The notes beneath the pieces were generated by a model that was not told where the DNA came from, did no database searches, and saw only the letters and a program-made list of their open reading frames with translations. Positions 52,266-61,654 of a DNA stretch of 64,000 nucleotides are shown one piece after another; the stretch's first letter is position 1; each line of letters opens with the position of its first letter. Both the position numbers and the translations under genes were made by a program. The DNA lies in contig CAJOCQ010000015.1 of assembly GCA_905233135.1 (NCBI GenBank), forward strand, positions 1 through 64,000, given 5' to 3'. This DNA is from an uncultured Selenomonadaceae bacterium (GTDB lineage: Bacteria > Bacillota > Negativicutes > Selenomonadales > Selenomonadaceae).

Positions 52266-55200
52266 CTAATAAGCCGCTGTAAGTTGTATTTGTTTTGAGA
52301 TTTGAAAGGCTGTTATCAGTTTGGAAAAGGTCTTTGCTAATCGAAGTATTAATAATGTTACTGTCATCAACGGTATCTTTTGCAGAAACAGAATCGTTGC
52401 CTGTAACATTGATTGTGCCGCCTGTAACAGAGGCGTTCGTGGTATTTTGAATATCGTTGACGCTGATGTTCCCGCGATTGAAAGTGCGCCCGCGTAATTG
52501 TTAATTGTTTCGTCGCCGCTTGCCGTAACTGCAAGAGCATTTGCAGTAACATTTGTATCATTGAGCGTTGTTGAAGTGTTGCCGCTGAGATTATTAATGC
52601 TGACAGAACCTGAAACAGAAACATTGCCGCTGCCTGCCGCGCCTACAGCAATATTTGTTAAATCTGATTTATTTGCGGAATTAATTTTTGCTGTACTGCC
52701 GTTAATACTCCCGCCGTCAAATGCTGTTGTTGTCTTTGTATGGTCATTGGTAACTGCAACGCCTGCGCCAATTCCTACTTTGCCGCTGATTGCAAGTGCG
52801 TCCGCAGTAGTGAAAATATCCTGCGTAGAATTTGAATCCGCCGTTACACTGCCTGTAAGCGTGGAATTTTTAATATCTGCGCCAACATCTTTATAAATTG
52901 TTGTAACGGCAACCGAGCCGGTAGCTGCAACTTTTCCGCTGCCGCTTAACTGCGCCGCAATAGATTTAAGCGTTGAATTATCTGTAGCTTTTATATTTGC
53001 GGCTGACAATTTATCAAAATGTGCATTGTTGAAAGTAACTTTAGTTTGCTGATTGTTATCACTCGTGCCTATATCGTTATAGACAACCGCGCCGCCCGCC
53101 GCAACATTTTTGCCGATATTTGCGCCTCCGCCGATAGCAAGGCGATACGTTTCATCAGTTGCAGTACTTTCAAGCGTTGTAGCATTTGCGGCAGTTACGC
53201 CCTCAACGTTATTTGTTGCAGAATTTGTGCCGTAGTTGACAGCCGCCGAGCCGTTAATTGCAACACCTTTTGAGGCGTTAATTCCCGCGCCGACAGCATA
53301 AATTGCGCCGTCATTCTTTGCAGTACTTTTAACATTTGCGCCGTTGATACTTATATTTTTAAGTTCGGTAGCCGTTGTCAAATTCAAGTTATTGTACGCC
53401 ATAGCCAAACCGACAGCTGCGCCTTTGCTTATACCAATTTCACCTGCAACGCTGACTTCGCGCGCCTTTGAATTTGCATTAATATCAACATTTCCTGCAA
53501 CAGTCTTTGAACTGTCAGCGGTAACAGCCGCTTTAACTTGGTTGTCGGTTGTCTGCCAACTTAAAGAGCCCGCGCCGCCGAAATTGTTATTTGAAACGGC
53601 AACGCCGCCCGCCGCGTTGACTGCAAGGGAATTGCTGAGCGCGTCCGCGTCAATATTGCCCGTAACTTTTGAATTATTGACGATAGCATTAAAATCGTTG
53701 TCAATATCGCCGATAGTTACAGCTACAAGCCCCGCGCCGCCTTTTGAGCCTGTTGCAACCGTCAAATCAAACGCGCCGACAACTTGCAAATTGCCTGTTG
53801 AATTTGTAGAAATTGTTCCAACGTTTGAATCAGCTCCGCTTGAATCGTCAGAAATATTTTTGAGAAAATCTGCGCCCTTTGTATCAATTCCCGCGCTTTC
53901 AAGATAATTAACATTGCTGTTTGAAATTTCGCCGTCAAATGCGCGGTTGATTAAATTTGTTGCGGTAATTGTTGAGCCGTCAACTGTTGCATTGGCTCTA
54001 TTTTTAAGTTTTGAATATGCAAGCACGCCGTTAAAAGCTTTTGAATATTTTTGGGAACCTGTTTCAACGCTCGCGCCGACAACGCCTGTAATTTGTTTGA
54101 TATTTGTATTTGCTGAATTTGTAATGTCGTTTGTAATGTTAATGGTTGAATTGTTTTCAATGCGTGCCAAAGTTTCATTGCTTACATCGGAATATCCTAC
54201 AGTTGCGCCTATTGCGTTTGCATTTCCGCCGCCTTTTGCGATTGAAAGATTTATTCCGCCCGTAACTTGAACATCTGAATTAACCGCAGAATTTGTAAGC
54301 GATTTTGAATTTATTGTGGAGTTTGAAATATTGGCGTATGAAGATTCGTCCGCGTGATTGACAGAAAGATTTGCTGCAACATTTGCATTGGTAGAATTTG
54401 CACGAGAATTTGAAGTCATATCAAAGCCGAGACCCGCCGCTACCAACGCGCCGCCTTTATTAACAGAAATATCTGCCGCGCCGCTACTTGCGTTGATTGT
54501 AGAATTTTTTACAATAGCTTTAAGGTCGTCCGTAACTTTATTCCACGCAACTGCGCCCGCAATTCCGACACTTGTTGAAGAATTAGTTATATTTTTGCTG
54601 AGCCCGACTTTTTGGAAATTAAGCGCGGCTGAACCTGAAGCGGCAACGTTATTTATTGAATCAGCCGCATTCACTTTAAAATCTTTGCTTGCAGTGATTG
54701 TTACGCCGTCAACAACAGATTTTGTTTTTAATGTTGAAAGATTGACTGACGCAGAGCCCGCGCCCGTAACAGAAATTGACGGCGTATCTTGCCCTGCTAT
54801 ACTGTTCGGAAGTTTCGAGGCGTTATCGTCTTTTGGTTTTTCGGAACTGTTACTGTTTGAATTTTTAAAGGTTTTATTGGCAGAATTTTGAATTTGTGAT
54901 TCTTTATCTTTGGAGCTGTCAGAATTTGTATTATCTTCATCATCTGATTTTTCATCTTTGAAAAAGTTTATAAATTTATTATTGCCAATATTTTTATATT
55001 TGCTTGAAATGCTGCTGCCGAACTTTTCAAGCGTGCCGGCGGATTTAGAACCCTTATCTTGATTTTCAATGGCGGCACCTGCAACACTCAATGCAATCAT
55101 ATTGCCTGAAGTTTCTGCAGAATTTATAAAATTGCCTGCGGTAAATGTACCGCTGTTGCCGCTGCCAAAAAGATTATCGGCATTTGCGGCGGCTTTAACC

Positions 55201-58200
55201 AAGTCAATCATATCTGCAGAAGAATTTGCGTCATTGTTTTGAATTGCCGCCAAAGTATTGACATCAAAATTATTTATTGCAAGTCCTATACCTACCGAGC
55301 CTGCGCCGTGTCCGTAAGCAAGCCCGCCGGCAATGTTATATAAATCGTTTTTGTTAATTGCGTTGAGTTTCAGGTCATTGGTTGCAGTAAGTTTTGCGCC
55401 GTCGTCAACACTCAAAAGCGCGTCTGATTTACCGCCGACATAGCTGATACTTCCTTCAACTGCAACCGTACTTGAATTGCCGCTTGACGATTTATCAGCC
55501 GCCGCGCCAGCTCCTGCGTTAATGATAACATTTGAAACATTATTGTTTGCATTAAGTTCAAGTGATTTGCCATTCAACGTCGCGCCTTGTGTAACTGCAA
55601 GCACGTTGGTTGAATTGAGATTATTAACATTGACAATGGCACCAATGGAAGTAGCCGCCGCGCCAGTCGGTTTCAAATGCCCGTCTGAAACAATGTTATC
55701 ACGATTTGAAAGAGAATTAAATTTAATGTCGCCGCTTGAAGAAATATTCGTGCCGTTACCAACAATAAGGCGCGTTGAATCGTCAGAAAGATTAACATTA
55801 ACCGCGCCTGCTATTGCAACTTTTGCCGCGCTTGAACCGTTAGAACGATTTTTAACGGCGGTTGAAGTTGTTGAAGAATCTGCATAGAAATTTGCATATA
55901 TTGAAGGATCCAACAAAGCTTTAGTATAGCTCAAAACTGTTGCAGAATCTTTAATCACCAAACTGTCTTCCTCAACTTTTTTCCCTTTTTCTATAAGGTC
56001 TGTAAAAACTTTTTGCTGAAGTTTATCTTTAACAGTTTTATTAACGCCGGCATTAGCAACTTCTTTTGCAGTTACTTTAATGTTTTCGGGGTTTACAGTT
56101 TCAGTGGAGAAAAGATATTTTGCGGCAACTGCAAGCGAATTTTTGAAGGCATTAAGATCCTCTTTGTAAGCACTCCAAGTGCTTGATTTTGTAAGAGCAT
56201 CAATTTCATTGTACGTTCTTTTGACAGTTTCAATAATATCGTCTTTGCGTTTATCGCCAATAGTATTATCTGCGTTAATTTCTACAGTGCCGCCGTTGAT
56301 AGTGCCGCCATTTATGACAGTTGCGGCGTCCGAATTAAAATTGGTAACGTTTACAGCCGCGTTGACAAGAGCATTTTTATTTTCGCCGCTTGAACCTGCG
56401 GAAGTTTGCCCAATCGCGCCAATATTTTGGTCTGCGATATTATTTTTGGAAGAAATATTTAATTTTTCGCTTGACTTAAGATTTGCGGTATTGTTAATTG
56501 TAACAGTTGCTTTATCGTTGGCAAGTGCGATATTTGCACTTGCGCCGACTGTAAAATATTTAGAAGCATTTTCAAGCGCAGAAGTTTTAGTTTGCGCGTC
56601 TTCCTGCTTATCGGCGGCGGCTTGATTTTCAGCCTCAGCATCCGGATCTGAAATGGCGTCTGAATATTCATTTATAATATTTTGAGCTACTTCAAAAGTA
56701 TTTGAAAAAAGGGCATCCAAGTCAAAGTTATCAATTTCCTTTAAATTTTTTGAAATATCATCTTTAATTGTATCTATTAAAGATTCTTCTTTTCCGTTAT
56801 TTGAAGTAACTGTACGATTGACTTCATTTAGCGCGGATATTTCTGAATTGGTTGCCTTTGAAATTTTGCCTGCGGCGGTTGTATCGGCGGTTGAATCGAA
56901 GTTGACAAAATTAATTGAAGAGCCGCCCAAGCCCGTTTCTTTTATTGTAACTTCAGCGTTAATATTTGTTTCTTCTTTTGCATTGGCAACAGCTGAAATA
57001 TCTGCGCCCGCATTGATGTTTGAATTTTCGCCAAGATTTAAAAACGCTTTATTGTTGCCGATAAGAACATTGCCCGCAAAATTTAATTTTGAAGTATCTT
57101 CATCTGTTGCATTGTTGGTTGCAGTTTGAGTTATATTTGAAGTGGCGTCGGCTTTAATTTCGGCTGAACCTTCGGAATTGAGCGCGCCGTTAATTTCAAC
57201 CTTTGCAGAATTATTTATGTAAGCGGCAGTTACGGCAAGCAATTGGTTTTTGTCTTCAGTTTCTCCATTTGCAATTAATTCAATTTCGGGGTTAGATTCT
57301 GCATTTATTTTTAGCGCAGGAGTTGTCTCATTTGTATCTTTGTCAGTAACATCTGCGCCGCTTGCCGTAATGTTTGCATTTTTGCCGACAGTAACGCTTG
57401 CCTCGTCATTATGGACAGCGTACGCGGCCGAAAGTTTAAGGTAGTCGCTCATAACGTCGCCGAGTTTTGATTCGGCGGTGGCATCTTGGTAAGTGCTTCC
57501 AAAATAGTCTTCATCTTCAACTTGAACAGTTTGCTTGAAAGTGTCAGAAGTTTTGGCGTTAATTGCAACGGTATCGCCTGTAATTGTGCCGTCTACTTCA
57601 ACTTTGGAATTTAAATTAAGGAAAGGAACAGATTCATCAACCGCGTTGCCGTAGTAGTCGGTATGGCGGTCGCCCTTCGCCGTTGCACTTAAGGTAACAT
57701 TGGCGTCGCTGTTAATTTTTGCTTTTTGTCCAACTTTGATTGAGGCTTGAGCGTCAACGTCAGTTAAATCTGAAAAAATATCTTTTACGTCGTCAACAGA
57801 ATTTACTGAAGCAACTTTTTCTTGGAATTGCTGTAAAGAGATATTTTCAAAATTTTGAATTTGCGCGGCGTCAGCAACGGCGGTTAATTGAATTGCGCCG
57901 TCTGCATCGTTTGAACGTGTAATTTTAAGTTTTGAAGAATCAAGCCCGCTGCTAACGCCTTCAACATTAACGAGCGACGCAAAATCAATTTTTGAAGTAG
58001 AAACAAGTTGCGCCTCGTCTTTAAGTTCAATGGCGGCGGCGGCAACTTTTATCCCGTCAACTGCATTCAACTTGCCGCTTATTGAAATGGAGCCGTTAAG
58101 ATTCAGCGGAATATCTGCGGCTTCAATATTTTTAATCATATCGGCGGTTAATTTTGATTGGTCAATTTTGCCGCCGTTCATAATTGAATCATAAAAATCT

Positions 58201-58658
58201 TGCGCAGGCGTCATAATCCCGATAGATCCGCCGTTAATCACGCCGCCCGAACCAATTACCATACCTTGCGGCGCAATGAAATATAAATTGCCGTCGATAG
58301 TTCCGCCTTTAATTGAATTTACAACGCCGTTAATTGTAGATTTTTCATTGATAAAATTTAACAGCGAATTAGCCTCGAGATTTCCGCCTGACGTTTTGTA
58401 ATACAAATTTGCAATTTTATTTGCGTCAAGGTTGAATTGCTTGAAATGGTTAATTGCGGTTTTATTGCCGTTAATTAAAGCGTCCGCGTAAATATCATAA
58501 CGCCCCGAAGTATCATCAATTTTCCCGCCGTCAACTTTAACAATTTCTGCGGAAGCCGTCGGCGAATATGAAAATCCGCCAATTAATGAGCCGATAACCG
58601 TCGCGGCAGCAGTTAATTTTTTTAACAATTTATGCTGCGTCTTACGAAAAATACTCAT
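52266..58658 (-). CDS. Giant TpsA-type adhesin, N-terminal part with TPS secretion domain
   Basis: 2130 residues, ATG behind AAGGAG. Signal peptide ~1-37 (basic start, hydrophobic LTAAATVIGSLIGG, cleavage after PTASA). The TPS domain (haemagglutination activity domain) follows: INHFKQFNLDANKIANLYYK and IDGNLYFIAPQGMVIGSGGV, the classic motif of TpsA proteins. Then extended beta-helix repeats with Ala/Asn/Gly/Ser. The last ~55 residues (IFKIPRTPLLQAAQSML...) are out of character: they follow a one-base loss in a GGG run (52471-52473), after which the other frame restores adhesin sequence. Restoring one base yields one 4562-residue protein. Secreted by the TpsB at 59195. Confidence 0.88.
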   Translation of the reverse strand: MSIFRKTQHKLLKKLTAAATVIGSLIGGFSYSPTASAEIVKVDGGKIDDTSGRYDIYADALINGNKTAINHFKQFNLDANKIANLYYKTSGGNLEANSLLNFINEKSTINGVVNSIKGGTIDGNLYFIAPQGMVIGSGGVINGGSIGIMTPAQDFYDSIMNGGKIDQSKLTADMIKNIEAADIPLNLNGSISISGKLNAVDGIKVAAAAIELKDEAQLVSTSKIDFASLVNVEGVSSGLDSSKLKITRSNDADGAIQLTAVADAAQIQNFENISLQQFQEKVASVNSVDDVKDIFSDLTDVDAQASIKVGQKAKINSDANVTLSATAKGDRHTDYYGNAVDESVPFLNLNSKVEVDGTITGDTVAINAKTSDTFKQTVQVEDEDYFGSTYQDATAESKLGDVMSDYLKLSAAYAVHNDEASVTVGKNANITASGADVTDKDTNETTPALKINAESNPEIELIANGETEDKNQLLAVTAAYINNSAKVEINGALNSEGSAEIKADATSNITQTATNNATDEDTSKLNFAGNVLIGNNKAFLNLGENSNINAGADISAVANAKEETNINAEVTIKETGLGGSSINFVNFDSTADTTAAGKISKATNSEISALNEVNRTVTSNNGKEESLIDTIKDDISKNLKEIDNFDLDALFSNTFEVAQNIINEYSDAISDPDAEAENQAAADKQEDAQTKTSALENASKYFTVGASANIALANDKATVTINNTANLKSSEKLNISSKNNIADQNIGAIGQTSAGSSGENKNALVNAAVNVTNFNSDAATVINGGTINGGTVEINADNTIGDKRKDDIIETVKRTYNEIDALTKSSTWSAYKEDLNAFKNSLAVAAKYLFSTETVNPENIKVTAKEVANAGVNKTVKDKLQQKVFTDLIEKGKKVEEDSLVIKDSATVLSYTKALLDPSIYANFYADSSTTSTAVKNRSNGSSAAKVAIAGAVNVNLSDDSTRLIVGNGTNISSSGDIKFNSLSNRDNIVSDGHLKPTGAAATSIGAIVNVNNLNSTNVLAVTQGATLNGKSLELNANNNVSNVIINAGAGAAADKSSSGNSSTVAVEGSISYVGGKSDALLSVDDGAKLTATNDLKLNAINKNDLYNIAGGLAYGHGAGSVGIGLAINNFDVNTLAAIQNNDANSSADMIDLVKAAANADNLFGSGNSGTFTAGNFINSAETSGNMIALSVAGAAIENQDKGSKSAGTLEKFGSSISSKYKNIGNNKFINFFKDEKSDDEDNTNSDSSKDKESQIQNSANKTFKNSNSNSSEKPKDDNASKLPNSIAGQDTPSISVTGAGSASVNLSTLKTKSVVDGVTITASKDFKVNAADSINNVAASGSAALNFQKVGLSKNITNSSTSVGIAGAVAWNKVTDDLKAIVKNSTINASSGAADISVNKGGALVAAGLGFDMTSNSRANSTNANVAANLSVNHADESSYANISNSTINSKSLTNSAVNSDVQVTGGINLSIAKGGGNANAIGATVGYSDVSNETLARIENNSTINITNDITNSANTNIKQITGVVGASVETGSQKYSKAFNGVLAYSKLKNRANATVDGSTITATNLINRAFDGEISNSNVNYLESAGIDTKGADFLKNISDDSSGADSNVGTISTNSTGNLQVVGAFDLTVATGSKGGAGLVAVTIGDIDNDFNAIVNNSKVTGNIDADALSNSLAVNAAGGVAVSNNNFGGAGSLSWQTTDNQVKAAVTADSSKTVAGNVDINANSKAREVSVAGEIGISKGAAVGLAMAYNNLNLTTATELKNISINGANVKSTAKNDGAIYAVGAGINASKGVAINGSAAVNYGTNSATNNVEGVTAANATTLESTATDETYRLAIGGGANIGKNVAAGGAVVYNDIGTSDNNQQTKVTFNNAHFDKLSAANIKATDNSTLKSIAAQLSGSGKVAATGSVAVTTIYKDVGADIKNSTLTGSVTADSNSTQDIFTTADALAISGKVGIGAGVAVTNDHTKTTTAFDGGSINGSTAKINSANKSDLTNIAVGAAGSGNVSVSGSVSINNLSGNTSTTLNDTNVTANALAVTASGDETINNYAGALSIAGTSASTIFKIPRTPLLQAAQSMLQATILFLQKIPLMTVTLLILRLAKTFSKLITAFQISKQIQLTAAY

Positions 58659-58670
58659 TTCAAAAACTCC

Positions 58671-59073
58671 TTACTTCCAAATGACTTTCATAATGTTACG
58701 ATAGTTGTTTTCAAGGTAATTAATGATAATATCGAAAACCGAATAGACTTTTTCGCCACTGAAAATTTCGTCGTTGGCGTCAATGCAAAAATCCAAAATC
58801 AAATCACCGTTATCATTGAAAAAAAGTTTGAAAGGCTTGTACTTTGCCGTTTCATCAATTGTCTTTTGTTAGAGCGTTGGGCGCAATTTGCACGCGCACC
58901 ATTGAATAATCCGAATTGTCAACAAAAACAACTGTCGGCAAATTTTGCCCGTTAATTGCAAGGCGCGAACGAAATGCAACCGTCGCTTGCTCGTCATCGA
59001 GTTCTTCAATTTCAAAAACTTTAATTTCTTTTTCGTCAAGGTAATCTTTAAATTTTTGTGCTTTGTTATTCAT
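58671..59073 (-). pseudogene. YbjN-like small protein, frameshifted
   Basis: ATG at 59073 behind GAGGAAA. The frame runs MNNKAQKFKDYLDEKEIKVF, VAFRSRLAINGQNLPTVVFV, and stops just after NALTKDN. One base over it continues TIDETAKYKPFKLFFNDNGD, LILDFCIDANDEIFSGEKVY and ends EN-NYRNIMKVIWK with TAA at 58671. Deleting one A in GACAATTGAT gives a smooth ~133-residue protein of YbjN layout (short beta protein with N-terminal helix and a second half of alternating strands). Family assignment is by pattern only. It is the first gene of the adhesin transcript, its stop 12 bp before the TpsA ATG; possibly a secretion chaperone. Confidence 0.55.
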
Positions 59074-59105
59074 AAAAAATTTCCTCACTTTCTTTAATTA
59101 TTTTC

Positions 59106-59134
59106 ATTATATAAAATTACAAATTAACTTTCAA
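59106..59134 (-). promoter_or_regulatory. Minus-strand promoter of the adhesin transcript
   Basis: Minus-strand TTGAAA (59129-59134), 17-bp spacer, TATAAT (59106-59111). It reads into the YbjN-like gene, whose ATG is 33 bp downstream, and then TpsA. Confidence 0.75.
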
Positions 59135-59143
59135 CCACAAATC

Positions 59144-59172
59144 TTGCACTTATACCGCCTTGCATTTATAAT
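59144..59172 (+). promoter_or_regulatory. Plus-strand promoter of the TpsB gene
   Basis: TTGCAC (59144-59149), 17-bp spacer, TATAAT (59167-59172), then GGGAG and the TTG start of the transporter gene at 59195. The two promoters are back to back within ~65 bp, so one factor could control both the transporter and the adhesin. Confidence 0.75.
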
Positions 59173-59194
59173 GATTTATCGGGAGTTGATTTAA

Positions 59195-60820
59195 TTGAAA
59201 AAATTTTTAACTGCAGTGTCAATGATTTTGCTGATAAATTCCCCGAATGTATCAGCTGAAACTCTGGACGATGCAGGCAGACAACTTGACAGATTGCGTC
59301 AAGATATGGAACGTCAACGCATTAAAGAACAGATTGACGAAGACAGAAACCGCGAAGATAATTCTGTTGAAGTTGAAAAAGATAAAACTTCAAAGGGCGA
59401 AGACAGCGATTTAAAATTTGTCCTGAATGAAATAACTGCTGACGAATCAAAAATTATTACCGCAGAAATTTTAAAAGAAATTTCCGCACCTTATCTTAAT
59501 ATAGAAATTGGCGTTAATGACCTTTACGAAATTGTTCAAAAAATTAATGATTATTATCAGAAAGAAGGCTATTTGACTTGCCGCGCCTTTCTTAAAAGTC
59601 AAACGATAACAGGCGGCGTCGTTCATATAACTTTGATTGAAGGGAAAACAGGCGAAGTAAATTTAATCGGCAATAAAAATACCGCCAAAAGTTATTTTTC
59701 GCGGCGCGTGAAAATTCCCGTCGGCGAAGTGCAAAATATTTCTGCGCTTAATCGCCAATTAAACGAATTTAATTTGACAAATGACGTAAAATTGGCAATC
59801 AGCCTCAAGGCGGGCAAAGCTCCCGGTACCACTGATTATGAATTAAAAGCGATTGAGCCGAAAAATCACGTTTTTACTTTGTACGCGGATAACGACGGCT
59901 CAAAATCTACAGGCGAAGGGCGCGTTGGTCTTTACTACAACAACCGCAGTTTATTTAAACATCGTGATTCGCTTGTTTTGGGCTATATGCATTCAAAGGG
60001 CACTGATTCTTTCAGCGTCAGTTATTCCATACCTGCGGGCTTGCGCGGCGAAAAATTGCGCTTGAGTTACGGCACGAGCGGCACTGAAAATGTTGCAAAC
60101 AGAATCTTAAATTTGCGCGGACACGCTTACTACGCAGATTTAACTTTTTCAAAGCCGCTGAAACTTACCTTTAAAGAACGCAGTGAAATCGGCTTAAGTC
60201 TCGGCATAAATCATTCTGTCAACGATATTGCGAATACAATTTCAATCGTCGATAACGAAACAAAAACTGCCGCGTTGTATTTTTCAAGAACAAATTATTT
60301 ACCGCGCAGTGTTTTTTACAGGCGTTACAGTTATACTGTCGGCAGGTGGAAAAATGAAGTTGCAGCCAACAGGCAAAATTACGGCGTATTTCATTTCAAT
60401 ACTTTTTATCAGCACGCTTGGGAACGCGGGCAAACTTTAGATGTTGATTTGAACACGCAATGGAGCTCGACAAAAGATTTGCCGTCAAACGCGCAATTTT
60501 CTATTGGCGGGCGCGGCAGTGTACGCGGCTACAAAAATAATTTGATTGAAGGCACGGACGGTGCAACGTTGAATATTGAGTACGGTATTCCTTTCGGAAA
60601 AAATTTCAAGGCGTTTTGTTTTGCTGACGCAGGATTTGTCAACAATACTTTTTTGGAACTTAAAGACAAAAAATTAGCGGGCGCGGGCGTCGGCTTGCAG
60701 GCGTACATTGACGATAAAATATCTGCTTCAATTGCAATAGGTTTTCCACTCAAGCGCGAAATTAACGAAGAAAAGCAATCAAAATCCCGCTTGCACGTTT
60801 CTTTTACAGGAAGATTTTAA
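59195..60820 (+). CDS. TpsB outer-membrane transporter (FhaC/ShlB family)
   Basis: 541 residues, TTG start behind GGGAG. Signal peptide ~1-21 (MKKFLTAVSMILLINSPNVSA), then a charged linker helix (QLDRLRQDMERQRIKEQIDE), as in the FhaC H1 helix. Two POTRA-like domains ~70-225 (EISAPYLNIEIGVNDLYEIV, GYLTCRAFLKSQTITGGVVH, LIEGKTGEVNLIGN). A 16-strand-type barrel ~230-541 with alternating aromatic strands. The conserved L6 motif is present at ~442 (SVRGYKNNLIEG; VRGY). It would move the adhesin encoded divergently at 58658 across the outer membrane. End FTGRF terminates in Phe, as in Omp85-family barrels. Length is close to FhaC/ShlB (550-590). Confidence 0.92.
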   Translation: MKKFLTAVSMILLINSPNVSAETLDDAGRQLDRLRQDMERQRIKEQIDEDRNREDNSVEVEKDKTSKGEDSDLKFVLNEITADESKIITAEILKEISAPYLNIEIGVNDLYEIVQKINDYYQKEGYLTCRAFLKSQTITGGVVHITLIEGKTGEVNLIGNKNTAKSYFSRRVKIPVGEVQNISALNRQLNEFNLTNDVKLAISLKAGKAPGTTDYELKAIEPKNHVFTLYADNDGSKSTGEGRVGLYYNNRSLFKHRDSLVLGYMHSKGTDSFSVSYSIPAGLRGEKLRLSYGTSGTENVANRILNLRGHAYYADLTFSKPLKLTFKERSEIGLSLGINHSVNDIANTISIVDNETKTAALYFSRTNYLPRSVFYRRYSYTVGRWKNEVAANRQNYGVFHFNTFYQHAWERGQTLDVDLNTQWSSTKDLPSNAQFSIGGRGSVRGYKNNLIEGTDGATLNIEYGIPFGKNFKAFCFADAGFVNNTFLELKDKKLAGAGVGLQAYIDDKISASIAIGFPLKREINEEKQSKSRLHVSFTGRF

Positions 60821-60862
60821 AAAATTTTTATTGATGAATTATCATAAAATAATTTTAGAACA

Positions 60863-61654
60863 ATAGGTTTTATAAATTGGAAAGGCGGCGTCGGCAAAAC
60901 AAGCATAGCAATAAATACGGCGTACGCTTTGGCGGAAAGTTGGGGCGCACGGGTTTTGTTCATAGATATGGACAAGCAAGCAAATGCTTCATATTGGTTT
61001 GGCGCGGCGGAAGACAAAGGCACTCTCAGCAATATTTTGGTACGCGGCACGGACGCGGCGGAAGTCTCAAATATTCCTCCAATGACGGCGCAGGAAGTTA
61101 TTCAAAAGACGCGCTACGCAAATATAGATTTAATAGCGGGCGCGCCGAATTTGCTTGACGTTAATTTGGCGATATTAAAAAACAAGATCGGGCGTCAAGA
61201 TAATATTTTGAAGGAAGCCTTAAAGCCGGTGCAAGAAAATTATGACGTTTGCATAATTGACAACCCGCCCGATTCAAATATTGCGGTATTGAACGGTTTG
61301 GAAATAATTGACGATGTAATAGCGTTGACTTTGCCGAATCAATTCAGCTTAAAAGGCGTCGCGCAGCTTGAACAAGAAATAAAAAATTACAACGCAATAT
61401 TAAAATTAAAAATTGCAATACGCGGCATATTGGTAAATCAGTTCACGTCAACAGAAGGTTGTTATGAAATCCTGCGCGCATTGCGCGGCAAAGGCTATGA
61501 AATATTTCCGTACATACGCGGCGGTAAGCCCGCGCAAAATTGGTTAGACCGCGTGATAAACGAACGCAAAAGTATTTATGAACTTTCGCCGACTTCGGGT
61601 TTTGCGAAAGATTTAATGAAGTTCATAGAAAAATTGGTGGAGGCGCAAAAGTGA
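60863..61654 (+). CDS. parA: ParA-type partition ATPase, start codon unclear
   Basis: Walker A in frame is IGFINWKGGVGKTSIAINTA, then LFIDMDKQANASYWFG, Walker B DVCIIDNPPDS, and LPNQFSLKGVAQL, all standard for ParA/MinD. The frame has an upstream TAA at 60845-60847 and no ATG/GTG/TTG before the Walker A; the first TTG (60929) would remove it. I list from an ATA at 60863 as the last plausible position. Alternatives: a base missing near 60861, joining a MNYHKIILE peptide to the ParA frame, or a lost ATG. About 263 residues. GTGA overlap with parB. It segregates DNA with ParB at cell division; chromosome or plasmid cannot be told. Confidence 0.8.
   Translation: MGFINWKGGVGKTSIAINTAYALAESWGARVLFIDMDKQANASYWFGAAEDKGTLSNILVRGTDAAEVSNIPPMTAQEVIQKTRYANIDLIAGAPNLLDVNLAILKNKIGRQDNILKEALKPVQENYDVCIIDNPPDSNIAVLNGLEIIDDVIALTLPNQFSLKGVAQLEQEIKNYNAILKLKIAIRGILVNQFTSTEGCYEILRALRGKGYEIFPYIRGGKPAQNWLDRVINERKSIYELSPTSGFAKDLMKFIEKLVEAQK

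Noticed and set aside
40457..57922. Many + strand frames of 60-200 codons antisense to the RTX and adhesin genes
   Set aside because: Shadow frames of repetitive Gly/Asn/Ala-rich coding sequence; no ribosome sites or domain patterns.
60929..61654. ParA starting at TTG 60929
   Set aside because: It would remove the KGGVGKT nucleotide-binding loop that is in frame just upstream.
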